From positions 62,001 to 126,000 of the forward strand of contig CP012816.1 in NCBI GenBank assembly GCA_001936135.1: a stretch of 64,000 nt of DNA, given 5' to 3'. The stretch is from Saccharomycopsis fibuligera x Saccharomycopsis cf. fibuligera (lineage: Eukaryota > Ascomycota > Saccharomycetes > Ascoideales > Saccharomycopsidaceae). The notes under the pieces were generated by a model, which was not told where the DNA came from, ran no database searches, and was given only the letters and a program-made list of their open reading frames with translations. Shown here piece after piece: positions 1 through 9,780 of the stretch. Each line of letters opens with the position of its first letter. The first letter of the stretch is position 1. The position numbers and the translations under genes were made by a program.

Positions 1-175
1 CAAAAACCGAGAAATTGAATAAGAACAAAAGGGGTAAAGTAAAAGGAGTATCGTAAGAAGTAAAGGAGAGAAGCAAAGAACAGACAGTTATCTTTTGACC
101 TTTTTTGAAGTGAGTAAAAAAACACAAAAACATTACAACAAAGCCCAGCGTTGGCAGGACCGACTAAAACTAGAC
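1..175. other. 3' region of the MP65-like gene
   Basis: A-rich DNA leftward of the MP65 stop codon. It probably includes the transcript end. No other gene is visible before the window edge. Confidence 0.4.
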
Positions 176-1450
176 TTAGTCGGTGTTACCGTAAAGACCC
201 CAAGATTGTTCAACGTTAAGAGCACCTGGAGATTTCCACAAGTCATTGTAGACGGTGAAAAGGAAAACAGAAGCACCAGTCTTTTCCTTGATGGCTTGAA
301 TAGCTTTCTTTTGGTTCTCTTCAGATGGAACGGCTTGGCCATTGGAGTCACCACTGTGTGGCCAGCCAGTTTCAGTAATCAAAACGTTTTTGTTGGAGCC
401 ACAAGCAGTGTAGACAGATTGAATTTGTTCCAACAACCATTCACCAGCCTTCTCAGCAGTAACACCGCCATCAAAGTATGGGTGACAGTTGACAGCAACA
501 TAGTCGGAGTACTCGCACAAATCTTTGTTGTTCTTGACAGCAGTGAAGGTGTCAACAGACACAACGTGGCCAGTGTAGCCAGCGTTTTTCAAGGCGGATT
601 TGGCAGTGTTGATACCATCTTTGATTTGGGAAGTGGTGGCTTCGCCAGAGTTGACCAACTCGTTACCAACGCTGACAGTGTCGACAACGTCCCAAGATTT
701 ACCGGAGGACTTGATAGCACTGGCCAAAGTGGAGACGTCAGCCTCAATAGAGTTCAAGTGGTAGAGACCAGCGAACAACTTTTGGTTGTCGCCGATAGCA
801 GCAAGAACGTTTTCAACACCAGAACAGTCGACGGAGTACAATCTGATGATTTTGTAGCCGCTCAACTTCTTGATGTCGGCCTTGACCTGACTGGCAGACT
901 TACAACTACCGGAGTTAGTGTATGGGGAGTAAGTGATACCCAAGGCACCGGCGTCGCCAAGAGAGCTGTCGCTAGAGGAGGAGGACGATGGGGAGGAAGA
1001 GCTGGAGGAGGCAGCGGAAGAGCTAGCTTCGGAAGACTCGCTGGAAGTGGCACTGGCAGAGGCACTGGCAGAAGACCAGGCAGCAGAGGTGGCAGAGGAG
1101 GCAGCAGCAGACCAGGCAGCAGAGGAGGAAGCAGCAGAGGAAGCGGCAGACCAGGCAGCAGAGGTAGCGGCAGAGGCAGCGTCGCCCGAGGATGGCACAA
1201 CAGTGGTGGTCTCGGAAGAAGCTTCGGTGGTGGCAGAGGCGCTGCCGTCGCCGCCGGTGACGGTGACAACCTGGTTCACGGTCTGCACGTTGACCTGGGT
1301 TTGGTACACAGTCTGGACTTCTGGAATGGCCTGTCTCTTGTGGATGTTGTGGTGGTGTCTTTTGTTGTTCTGCTGGAAGTTTTCGATGGCAGAAGCAGAG
1401 ACGAGCGCTGGGGCCAAAGCGGCCAAGGCAGAAACAGTCAAGAAACGCAT
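176..1450 (-). CDS. MP65: Secreted cell-wall GH17 beta-glucanase-like mannoprotein (Mp65/Scw4/Scw10 family)
   Basis: Cell-surface glycoside hydrolase family 17 protein of 424 residues. It is expected to act on wall beta-1,3-glucan and is known in Candida as a major mannoprotein antigen and adhesin. Residues 1-19 look like a signal peptide. A KR pair at 38-39, followed by Gln, looks like a Kex2 site, as in yeast Scw proteins. Residues about 86-165 are Ala/Ser/Trp-rich and should be heavily O-mannosylated. The GH17 domain runs from about 169 to the C-terminus. It contains VGNEL (putative acid/base Glu264) and LITETGWP (putative nucleophile Glu360), the two catalytic Glu of the family. The start is the first ATG, directly before the signal peptide, with a TATA box upstream. 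The Ala/Ser stretch leaves the opposite strand open over the whole gene, and that reading frame is a by-product. MP65 versus another SCW paralogue cannot be settled here. Confidence 0.9.
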   Translation of the reverse strand: MRFLTVSALAALAPALVSASAIENFQQNNKRHHHNIHKRQAIPEVQTVYQTQVNVQTVNQVVTVTGGDGSASATTEASSETTTVVPSSGDAASAATSAAWSAASSAASSSAAWSAAASSATSAAWSSASASASATSSESSEASSSAASSSSSSPSSSSSSDSSLGDAGALGITYSPYTNSGSCKSASQVKADIKKLSGYKIIRLYSVDCSGVENVLAAIGDNQKLFAGLYHLNSIEADVSTLASAIKSSGKSWDVVDTVSVGNELVNSGEATTSQIKDGINTAKSALKNAGYTGHVVSVDTFTAVKNNKDLCEYSDYVAVNCHPYFDGGVTAEKAGEWLLEQIQSVYTACGSNKNVLITETGWPHSGDSNGQAVPSEENQKKAIQAIKEKTGASVFLFTVYNDLWKSPGALNVEQSWGLYGNTD

Positions 1451-1711
1451 TTTGGATATCTGTTATTTAGGGATGTTCGGGTTCGTTCGTGTTTGGGTTT
1501 CCGGCACTGTGTGTATTTGAGTATGCTGGGTATAAGCGAGGGTAGGCAGCGAGGTTTCTGAATAAAGGAGAGATTCAAAAAGAGCGACTGAGAAACAATA
1601 GTTGGTTTGCAAAGGAATGAATAACTATCTGTCTTAGTTGGTGGTGGGAGCCGGAGGGGAAGGAGAGCAGAAGAGAGCAGGCAAAGTAAACAGACTGCGG
1701 ACGGGGGCCAG

Positions 1712-1722
1712 GATATATATAT
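1712..1722 (-). promoter_or_regulatory. TATA box of the MP65-like gene
   Basis: An alternating TA run about 265 bases upstream of the MP65-like ATG. It is the only clear TATA element in an otherwise GC-rich upstream region. Its spacing suits a strongly expressed yeast wall-protein gene with a leader of some 200 bases. Assignment is by position and sequence only. Confidence 0.5.
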
Positions 1723-2092
1723 GTTTTGCCAGAGGCCGCCAGCGCACCGCCCACGGCAAAAGGCCTGAGGTTTCTGTTTAGGCCAACATTGTAGTTTATG
1801 GTCCAAGCGTTCTGGCATAACCGCTGCTGCAAACAAAGCGCCACGCCCTTGCGCAGCACGCGGCAAGCGGCCGCAAGCCGCGGCCGCACGACGCGCCGCC
1901 GTGCTAGCACAGCGCGTAGCGCAGCGCAGCACAGAGGAGAGCGCTGGCAGGCAGCTGCGTGCGCCGTCGTGCGCCGTCGTGCGCCGTCCGCTTTTGTCGC
2001 CTTCGCCTTCGCAGCAGCGCGCGCGACACACGGACGGAGCGGCGCTTAGCAATAGACGCACCGCCCGCCGAGACCCGCGCAACGGGCCGCAC

Positions 2093-2108
2093 AATGGCGA
2101 TCGCCATT
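2093..2108. repeat. 16-base perfect palindrome
   Basis: AATGGCGATCGCCATT reads identically on both strands. It lies in the GC-rich spacer about 650 bases upstream of the MP65-like start. A dyad of this length could be a binding site for a dimeric factor, but no known yeast factor is assigned. Confidence 0.7.
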
Positions 2109-2486
2109 TGCAAGACGGTCGTGCTGCGGCAATAGGAAAAGAGGCGTTCTTATTCGGGTGTGTTGCGCTGGGCGTGGGCAGGCCTGCTGCGCTGGGCAGC
2201 GCTGCTCGTCCTCTACTAATTGTTCTGTCATGTGACTGCGAGCTCCAGCGGCGGGCCCGCTGCCATTTCGCAGGACCGCCGTTCGCGACGCTTCTCGGCC
2301 CAGCAGTCCAGATTCTGCAATCGGGTCTACCGCACAGCGCTCGGCGCCTCGCTTCTTGATCGCAGCGCGGGTGCAGTGTAGGCGGTAGCGGCCCGGCGGT
2401 CCAGGTCATAATTTTGTCTCCTGGAAGGGCAGCGCTACGAGCGTCGACGGTTTTCAGGGCTCCTTACAGCGCGCGGTGCGTCCGCC

Positions 2487-2511
2487 GCCAGCTGGCCGGC
2501 CGCCAGCTGGC
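2487..2511. repeat. Twin 10-base palindromes GCCAGCTGGC
   Basis: GCCAGCTGGC occurs at 2487-2496 and again at 2502-2511, separated by CGGCC. Each copy is its own reverse complement and contains a CAGCTG E-box core. The related string CAGCTGGCCGG recurs near 2772. Confidence 0.7.
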
Positions 2512-3432
2512 TGGGAAAGAATTCCGCTGGCTTTTTCTTCTCTTTTCGTATCCGGGTTACTGCGGAACGCACTGCTCGGCGGCCCTGGCACCATATACCG
2601 CGGCAGCCAGAACAGACGCGCGGAAGAAGAGGAACTCGCAAGATCGAGTTCGTGTGCCGCTGTAGCGCCAAACAGGGGCACGCAGATGTGCGAGTCTCTG
2701 GCCGGCGCACGCTTGACAAGCATGTTGGCAGGGTAAAATGTCAGTCTGCGGAAAGGGGGAGTACTCTCTGGGCAGCTGGCCGGCACCAGTTTTGTCTGCT
2801 ACGGGAAGCTCGCCAGCAGGGGGAAGGGGACACCTCGGTGTGAACGGCGCGGTGGCACAACGAGCGGTTGTTGTTATCATCTGACTGGCAGCGCAGCTCA
2901 GCTGCTACAGCGGCCACCTTTTCAGTTCCAGCTGCTGGACACCCAATATACACGCGTGCACGAGAGACCGCAGCTTGCACTCTCTGCGGCGGGTCCCCTT
3001 TTCGGCAACATTATGGGCCATTATTTGCCACTTTGTCGCTGCTGGCTCTCTGCCCACACACCAACGTTCGGGCTGCAAGTAGCATGCCGAGGTCTGATTG
3101 GCGCGCTCGTTTGCCTTGCTCAGTATGCAATTACAGATTTACGCGGACATATTTACGAAGCTCCCTGCTGCGGGTTCCTTCCGTTCTCTGGTGACAAAAG
3201 CCTCTCGAACATTGTCCGGGACTGCTTGCTACGGCGTAGGGGCCCTTTCGGCCAGCCGCACTTTACAACGGCAATTACTGTAGCATCGATTGATGTAAAT
3301 CACAAAAGGGGGACAAAGAAAGAAAAAGAGATGAATAATGATGAAGTGGGAAAGATAAAAAGAAACAAAAAGTGATTGATTCGGACACACTCCGCGGACA
3401 AACAGAAGCGAGCAGCTGACAGGCAAGCACTA

Positions 3433-3500
3433 GCCACCGGCCACCGGCCACCAGCCACTCGCCACCAGCCACTCGCCACCAGCCACTCGCCACCAGCCAC
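3433..3500. repeat. Heptanucleotide tandem array GCCACNN
   Basis: Nine full copies and one partial copy of a 7-base unit GCCAC plus two variable bases. The variable pair runs CG, CG, CA, TC, CA, TC, CA, TC, CA, so the right part is a 14-base repeat. The array ends five bases from the ADE17 stop codon, so it lies in that gene's 3' untranslated region. Confidence 0.85.
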
Positions 3501-3504
3501 AGAT

Positions 3505-5277
3505 CTAATGGTGGAATAAACGAATGGAGTTTTCAACGTAAACCACGTTATACGAATCAGCAGTGTCGATAACGGCCTGGTCCATCACTGAGCCGGTGGC
3601 AGCAGCAATGTACTTGACCCCAGATCTGACGGCTCTGTGCACATTGTCGGGGAACGGGAAAAAGGCGTCTGAGGACAACGCAACGTTATCCAACTTGCTC
3701 AACCACTCTTTTCTCTCCTCGGCAGTTAGCGCCTCCGGCACTTCCTCGAATTTGGACTCCCACTCGGATTTTTCTGGCTCAGTGGTTGGTATTTGGTTGC
3801 TAACGTATAAATCAATAGCATTGGCCTTGTCCGGTCTCTTGGTGCCCTTTTTCCACTTGAATGCCAAGACCTTTGGGTGCTGTCTGAACCACCAGTTGTC
3901 AGCCTTCTCACCAGCCAACCTGGTGCAGTGGATTCTGGATTGCTGGCCAGCACCCAACCCGATAACCATGCCGTTTTTAGCATAGGCAACAGAGTTAGAC
4001 TGGGTGTACTTCAAAGCGATAGTGGCCACAGTCAAGTCAATGATAGCTTGCTGGTTCAAGTTTTTGTTTTTAGAGACAATCTCTTTGAAGCTAGAAGAGT
4101 TGATAATGGCATCGTTTCTCTTTTGTTCCAAAGTGATACCGTAAACTTCTCTTTTTTCCACTGCTTCAGGCTTGTAGTTTGGATCAATTTTCAAAACACA
4201 GTATTTGCCGTTCTTCTTTTTAGACAACAATGCCAAGGCTTCGGGCTCGAAGCCTGGAGCAATCACACCGTCACTGACTTCTCTGGAAATGATCTTAGCA
4301 GTTGGCAAGTCAACAATGTTTGACAAAGCAATGAAATCGCCAAAACTGGACATTCTGTCAGCACCCCTAGCTCTGGCATAAGCGTTGGCCAATGGTGACA
4401 AATTTTCGATATCTTCGACAAAGTAAATTTTTTTTTCAATGTCGCTCAATGGTAGCCCAACGGCAACACCCGCTGGAGAAACGTGCTTGAATGAAGCAGC
4501 AGCTGGCAAGTTCAAGGAAGCACTAAGCTCTTTAACTAACGGCCAGGAGTTCAAAGCATCCAACAAGTTGATGTAGCCAGGAGATCCATTCAACACTTTG
4601 AATGGCAATTGGCCTTCTTGCACATAAGCTTGAGCAGGCTTTTGATGTGGGTTAGCACCATATCTCAAAGGCAATTGGCTGACGCCTTCGCTGTACTTCT
4701 TTCTGAAGAAGTCCGAAATAGCAGCATCATAGTCAGCGGTGTGCTCAAAAGCTTTCAAAGCGTATCTGTTTCTGGACTCTTCGGAAATTTCACCGTTATC
4801 CAACTCGGTCAAAAAGCCAGAATAATCATTAGGATCACTCAAAATGGTGACTCTAGCATGATTTTTGGCAGCGGCTCTCAATAAAGTAACCCCGCCGATA
4901 TCAATTTCTTCCACTGCTTCAGGAATAGTAACCAAAACTTTCTTGACAGTTTCTTTGAACGGATACAAGTTGCAAACGACAAAGTCAATCTTATTAATAC
5001 CTTGAGCTTCCAAGTCGCTCTTGTCGCTGTCAATGTCTCTAGACAAGATACCACCGTGAACAGCAGGATGTAAAGTCTTAACTCTACCGCCCAAGATTTC
5101 TGGAGCATGGGTAATGGAACTAACGTCTTCAACTGGGAAACCGCTTTCTCTAATCAATCTAGCAGTACCGCCCGAGGCCAAGATTCTGACATTGTTCTTG
5201 ACAAGTCCCTTGACAAGGTCCAAAAGACCAGTTTTGTCATAAACAGAAACGATGGCGGTTTTTCTATCGCTGGACAT
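3505..5277 (-). CDS. ADE17: AICAR transformylase / IMP cyclohydrolase
   Basis: Bifunctional cytosolic enzyme of the last two steps of de novo purine synthesis: it formylates AICAR with 10-formyl-tetrahydrofolate, then closes the ring to IMP. The 590 residues match Ade16/Ade17 almost end to end. The N-terminal IMP cyclohydrolase part (about 1-200) has the KTGLLDL and ASGGTAR blocks. The transformylase part (about 200-590) has the SFKHVSPAG active-site segment with its Lys-His pair and the [14 protein letters not shown] block. The ORF ends RLFHH, as in yeast. Fungi may carry one or two copies, so ADE17 here means the ADE16/17 family. The start ATG matches the family N-terminus. A TGACTCA element upstream fits Bas1/Gcn4 control. 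Confidence 0.97.
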   Translation of the reverse strand: MSSDRKTAIVSVYDKTGLLDLVKGLVKNNVRILASGGTARLIRESGFPVEDVSSITHAPEILGGRVKTLHPAVHGGILSRDIDSDKSDLEAQGINKIDFVVCNLYPFKETVKKVLVTIPEAVEEIDIGGVTLLRAAAKNHARVTILSDPNDYSGFLTELDNGEISEESRNRYALKAFEHTADYDAAISDFFRKKYSEGVSQLPLRYGANPHQKPAQAYVQEGQLPFKVLNGSPGYINLLDALNSWPLVKELSASLNLPAAASFKHVSPAGVAVGLPLSDIEKKIYFVEDIENLSPLANAYARARGADRMSSFGDFIALSNIVDLPTAKIISREVSDGVIAPGFEPEALALLSKKKNGKYCVLKIDPNYKPEAVEKREVYGITLEQKRNDAIINSSSFKEIVSKNKNLNQQAIIDLTVATIALKYTQSNSVAYAKNGMVIGLGAGQQSRIHCTRLAGEKADNWWFRQHPKVLAFKWKKGTKRPDKANAIDLYVSNQIPTTEPEKSEWESKFEEVPEALTAEERKEWLSKLDNVALSSDAFFPFPDNVHRAVRSGVKYIAAATGSVMDQAVIDTADSYNVVYVENSIRLFHH

Positions 5278-6426
5278 ACTTGTGTAGGTTTTGTGAGTAT
5301 TGAGTTACTGACTTGAGCAATTAGATACTGTGGAGTCTATTTGGAAATATATAAAGACAAAAAGAAAACAGAAAAAGGACAAGTTAAAATTCCTGATGCG
5401 TGCTTGCTTTTAGCTTTTTATTTTATTTTTATTTGCTGAAGGCGAGAAGGGGGAGATTTAGTTGGAGTGGGAAGTGGTTGTGTGGTTTGGCTAATGAATT
5501 CTATTTAATTGAACTAAGTAAAATCAAAAGAAGAACTAACTAGTACCAATTGACTCACGAGAAGAAAAGAAGAGAACAGAAGAGAAGAAGGAAAAACAGG
5601 CACAGATCCTGTGGTGGTGTCGCTCGCTCACTGGCTGTTGGCACCGTCGGGGCAGCAGCAATGACTGATTTTTTTGGTTTTTTTATCATTTTTTTTATTT
5701 TTTTTTTTTTCGGCGAAATTCAGCGGTGAGCATGTGATTAGTGCTTAGCCATGCGGGGCGTATACTTCAGTAGTACACAGGTACCACTGTTGGACTCGAC
5801 TTGGTGGTGTGTGCAAGGGAAGACAAAATGTTGATGAGACCAGAGAAAAGTGTGCCTTACTGCAGAAGTAACTCTTTGTTAGTGGCAGAACTGCCAGCAG
5901 TTAAGCTCCTAGCTGTATTCGAGGCCTGCGAGCACTGGCCGATACTCAATAAACAACTACGAGATCTCCAATAATGTGTCAAACAACCGTATGAAGACAC
6001 TTTTTGGTGGGGGTACCGCTACAAATGCCACGCAAACACTGAAAAGAAAGCACTACAAGGCGAAGTGGCTTCTACAATTTTACGTAAATCCAAGAGCCGT
6101 AAAGTAAAAAGATGTAAAATTCCACAATTGCAGTTGCCTCTTGGTGTGAGCTTCTGGTTCGCCGCCAGTACATCCATTGACTACCACTTGTCAGCAGAAA
6201 GACGTATACAAAAAGTAAATAGGCAAAAGCTGTATAACTATTATTGGTTCTTTATTGTTGAAGCAGAAGGTTCTCTGCCTTTCCAGCAACAAGGTCTAGT
6301 GGGCCCAAAATCAGTAGAGTATACATCGTTAAATTTTTTGTTAGTATATGCTAAATAGATAATGCGATACATAGATAAACTATGCAGTCGTAGTAGTTAG
6401 CTCATTGGCCAATGAACTTCCACCAT
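5278..6426. other. ADE17 promoter and RAD3 3' spacer
   Basis: About 1.15 kb. The first 330 bases are AG-rich on the + strand and contain the TGACTCA site, typical of the ADE17 leader and promoter. A T-rich run lies at about 5675-5710. The rest (5750-6400) is mixed sequence without a supportable reading frame, tRNA or repeat. Confidence 0.5.
5551..5557. promoter_or_regulatory. TGACTCA element (Gcn4/Bas1 type) upstream of ADE17
   Basis: An exact TGACTCA about 275 bases upstream of the ADE17 start. In yeast, Bas1 (TGACTC) and Gcn4 (TGACTCA) drive ADE genes, so the site is well placed. Function in this organism is inferred. Confidence 0.5.
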
Positions 6427-9083
6427 TTACTCATTTTCCTTCTCCAATGCTTGCAAAAACTCATCATCATCCATATCTGCCACTTCACCAAAATCGTCCA
6501 CTTCCATTTCTTCAATCTTTGGCTCAGTTCCCTCAACATTATTATCATTCATCTTCATCTCAGCATCGCCGCCATCCCCATTTACAGCACCAGCACCAGC
6601 ACCAGCACCAGCACCAGCACCATTGCCATTAGCAACGTTTGGTCTCCAACCAGCCGTGGATTTTTGATACTCCACTAACTGCTCATAAGTCCAAACACTA
6701 GTCTCTTGATCCTTTTCTTCTAATGGTTGTGCCATAGTTCTCAAAAACTGCTTAGCACTAGCAATCCCAATATCAATAGACAAATTCGTATCACTTTTCG
6801 CCACGTTTTGGGCAATCCATTTAGGTAATTGATCAAGTTTGAACTGAAATCTTCTATCGGCCAAAATCATAACCCCGTAGTCTTCTTTACCTCGCAAGAC
6901 TCTTCCCAAACACTGTGCAGCATGCCGCATAGCATCGAAAGACAAGAAATCTTTTTCTCTAATCAAATGGTTATCTCTGAGAAACTCTAATCTGGCCTTC
7001 AAGATTCTGGATTCGGTATATTGATACGGAATCCCAATCATAAGCACCGTACGACCATAATGATGATCAAAATCAATTCCCTCCGAAACTTTTCCACGAG
7101 CCACGGAGAACAACACTGCTCCACGGCCATTTGAACAGGCAGTACGGTAAGTCTCTAGAGCTAATGCGGTTTCCTGAGCATCAGGAGTCTCAACAAGAAT
7201 TAACTTGTATCGCCAAATTTCATCCAAAATCCCCATGGTTTGCCACATAGATATGATACCTTCCATGTAAAGATACGAAGGGAAAAAAACTACTAATCCA
7301 TCAGGACTGATTTTGGAACACTCAAGCACTAAAGAACCATAATTTCTAACCACACTTGGATCATTCCGAATTTCAAATTTAGAAGATATAGCAACTTGAT
7401 CACTACCTTTTGTAACAATCATTGGCAAAAACGAGCGTCGCGCTAACGTCATTGAGTATGATTTTTCAATAACTGTGTCAAACTTAAGCATCTTTGGGTA
7501 CATATCCAATGGTGAGATGGTTCCCGAGGTAACAATCACCGAGGAAAATTTCTCAAAAATTGGTTTGATGGCAATTGAAGCATCAAGACAACTGAAATGT
7601 AAAATAGGGTTCGGCACTTGCGACTGGTCTGTTTCGAATGGTTCCAAAATAAGTTGAAACCCATTTTCATAAGTGGATACCAAAGAAGCAAAGATTGCAA
7701 TATCTTTCAATGCGTTGAAGTCTTCAATTTCTTGTAGTTCTAGCGTCCTTACCAAAATAGATAGTCTTTCAGATACAAACCTAAGCGGCTTGCGATCGAT
7801 GAACGTTAATTCCTTCAAATGCTGTAAGAATGAAGTAGGAGTTTCGGAAATCACATATAGTACTTTCATTCTTGTCTTTAAATATTCAATGAATCGCTTG
7901 AAAAAAGATACAAAATGTTCGGCTCTTCGTATGTTGCCCGGAATGGCTTCTTTTAGCAAATCATCACTTAGTACTGGATTTTCCACAAACAATTCTTCAT
8001 CAGTAGTGTTGTTGTTATTATCGTTACTATTATTGTTACTGCTGCCTCTTACCAAGTCGCTTTCGCGAAGTCCATTTACCAATGCTTCGTACTCATCTTG
8101 TAGTTTTTTCGCATCCTTTTGTTTCATGTCCTTTATTGCTTTAGATAGATTGTTTGCTCCCTTACTGGCCTTCTTTAGCACATCGGTAGTCAAATCAATG
8201 GATAGAGATTCAATACAAACGTTATCAATATTGTGAGCCTCATCAAATATAACAATTGCATCTCTCGACAATTCTTTCGAGACTCTTTCAGAAATCTTGG
8301 GATCCAACAAATAATGATACGAATAAATAATAATATTGCAATGAGCAATCATTCTTCTAACAGCAAAATATGGGCAGATGGTACGAGCATGACAATACTG
8401 AATCAAATCATCAAAACTCCATACTCCAGGTTCAATATAATTTGTTGGATCCATGGCATACAAGTTTTCATGGTATTCACAAAGTTCCACATTTTGTTCG
8501 CCAGCCTCGATTTTCGCTTTATTTTGCCCATTGGTCAATCGTCTGCACTTTTCATCCACAATGTTACCTTTACGTTCTTTACTAATCACTGGATGCAAAC
8601 AAAGATTTTTTCTAGAAGAAAGCCCCAACCCACGAAAATCTTCCACATAGCCAAGATTTTTACTGCGGAAATTCATCAAGTTGTGTAATTCAATCAATGC
8701 TTTTTCAATTTCGGACATGGTTCGGGAACAATAAATGATTTTTCGATGTTCTGGATAAAACATTTGGTAGGCAACAGTCAATGATAGCAACGATACGGTC
8801 TTGCCTGTACCTGAGGGCATTTCCAAGATACAGTTGCCACCAACATCCAACGTCTTTTTAATATCACACATGTACTCATATTGTTCTGGGTAGATCTTAG
8901 GATAGGGGAAAAGCACCGGTAAGTCATCAATATAGAATCTGGATCAGATGGTTAGTAATGGAGCGGTTGCCAAATAAAAAAAAATAAAAAAAATAAAAAT
9001 AAAAAGAACAGGAAGGATAAATAAAAGCAAATGTAGAAATAGCATGATTTCTTAGACAAAATAGATAGTGGTACCCACTTCAT
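6427..9083 (-). CDS. RAD3: TFIIH/NER 5'-3' DNA helicase, XPD family (intron-containing)
   Basis: Iron-sulfur DNA helicase of TFIIH, needed for nucleotide excision repair and promoter opening. The protein is MKFYIDDLPV..., 838 residues, if an intron (8939-9078) is removed. Exon 1 is only ATGAA. Exon 2 starts at 8938 and restores the exact N-terminus of yeast Rad3. Motifs: Walker A SGTGKT (44-49), four-Cys Fe-S segment starting at KNLCLHP and ending at TICPYF, DEAH box near residue 235, and helicase motifs SEGIDFDH and QCLGRVLRG near the C-terminus. An Asn-rich insertion (about residues 285-305) is unlike S. cerevisiae. The tail has a Gly-Ala repeat from (GCTGGT)n and ends acidic, as in yeast. 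It diverges from WIP1 with about 310 bases between starts. Confidence 0.96.
8939..9078 (-). other. RAD3 intron after the first codon
   Basis: 140-base intron: donor GTGGGT at 9078-9073, perfect TACTAAC branch point at 8957-8951, acceptor CAG ending at 8939. Splicing joins ATGAA to ATTCTATATT, giving MKFYID, the conserved Rad3 start. The donor differs from the usual GTATGT. Confidence 0.85.
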
Positions 9084-9393
9084 GATGATGAAACAAGCAA
9101 ACGAGCTTGACGATGTGGGGAAATACTTTTTTGTACTTGCCGTATGTTAGTAGCTTTGCAACTCTGGATATCTGCATCCTCTGTGTGATATTTTGAGTAG
9201 TAAGTTAGAAAATTCCAATGCTCATCGAGGGCTGCTTAGAGGGGTTGCCCTGTCTCTATATTTGCCAACTGTGCTTGTTTTGGTAAACAAAGCAGGATCA
9301 AAATATTGAATTAGAGACAACAGGTGAAGTATGTATATGGGACTACAATCAGAGTCAGCTTACCACTAACAACCACCTCTAACACAGAGCAAC
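9084..9393. promoter_or_regulatory. RAD3/WIP1 divergent promoter
   Basis: About 310 bases shared by RAD3 (leftward) and the CENP-W-like gene (rightward). No clear TATA box or known motif stands out. Confidence 0.5.
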
Positions 9394-9711
9394 ATGGCAG
9401 CAAAAGTTGTTAAGCCATTGAGCCGCTCCAGGTTCAGGAAGATCCTCCGTCTCAAGTTGCAAAAATTACAAGCGGAGGCTCAAGCGTTCGAAAATAACAC
9501 TGAGGACTACAACACTGCGCAGCAACAGCCCAAGCCCCAGACGTTGAAAAATGATGCTACTGATCTTTTGGTGTACTTGAACTACATGCGGTTTCTTGCA
9601 ACTCTTGTGAAAGAGGTGAAAATACTACAGATGAAGGACAACTCAGAGGAACTTAGCCCAGTGCATTTGAATAACATTAGGAGCATGTTGTTGAAAAAGT
9701 TTAGGGGATGA
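9394..9711 (+). CDS. WIP1: CENP-W-like histone-fold kinetochore protein
   Basis: Small 105-residue basic protein. The C-terminal half, from DLLVYLNYMRFLATLVKEVK to the end LLKKFRG, lines up with the histone fold of human CENP-W (DLLVHLNCLLFVHRLAEESR and C-terminal ILKKSRG). The N-terminus is basic and Arg/Lys-rich, as expected for DNA contact. CENP-W pairs with CENP-T (Cnn1) in the inner kinetochore CCAN; in yeast the partner is Wip1. Residues about 35-50 are a low-complexity linker. The ATG is the first in the frame and no intron is needed. It converges on CIN4 with only 69 bases between stop codons. The match is from remembered family sequence, so another small histone-fold protein is the main alternative. 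Confidence 0.7.
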   Translation: MAAKVVKPLSRSRFRKILRLKLQKLQAEAQAFENNTEDYNTAQQQPKPQTLKNDATDLLVYLNYMRFLATLVKEVKILQMKDNSEELSPVHLNNIRSMLLKKFRG

Positions 9712-9780
9712 CTGCCACGGGGATCAAACCAACAGCCAGCATCAAAATAGAGAGCTGTTTACCTGTATATCGTGGTGTGT

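Larger units (their letters stand above)
1451..3504. other. Long GC-rich spacer between MP65 promoter and ADE17 3' end
   Basis: About 2 kb without a gene I can support. The part from about 1840 to 3260 is strikingly GC-rich: the line 1981-2040 has 43 G/C of 60. It holds several frames that are open only because GC-rich DNA has few stop codons, and their translations are Arg/Ala-rich without domains. It contains a 16-base palindrome (2093-2108), a pair of identical 10-base palindromes (2487-2511) and, at its right end, a heptamer array (3433-3500). The left part (1451-1830) is ordinary promoter DNA. Confidence 0.6.

Noticed and set aside
95-1561. 488-codon open frame opposite MP65
   Set aside because: It is the antisense of a GH17 protein with a catalytic GH17 signature on the minus strand. 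The frame is open because Ser/Ala-rich codons make few stops, and its product is Gly/Arg-rich without domains.
1438-2409. 323-codon minus-strand frame over the MP65 promoter and GC island
   Set aside because: It runs across the TATA box and start region of MP65 and has no domain; GC-rich DNA has few stops.
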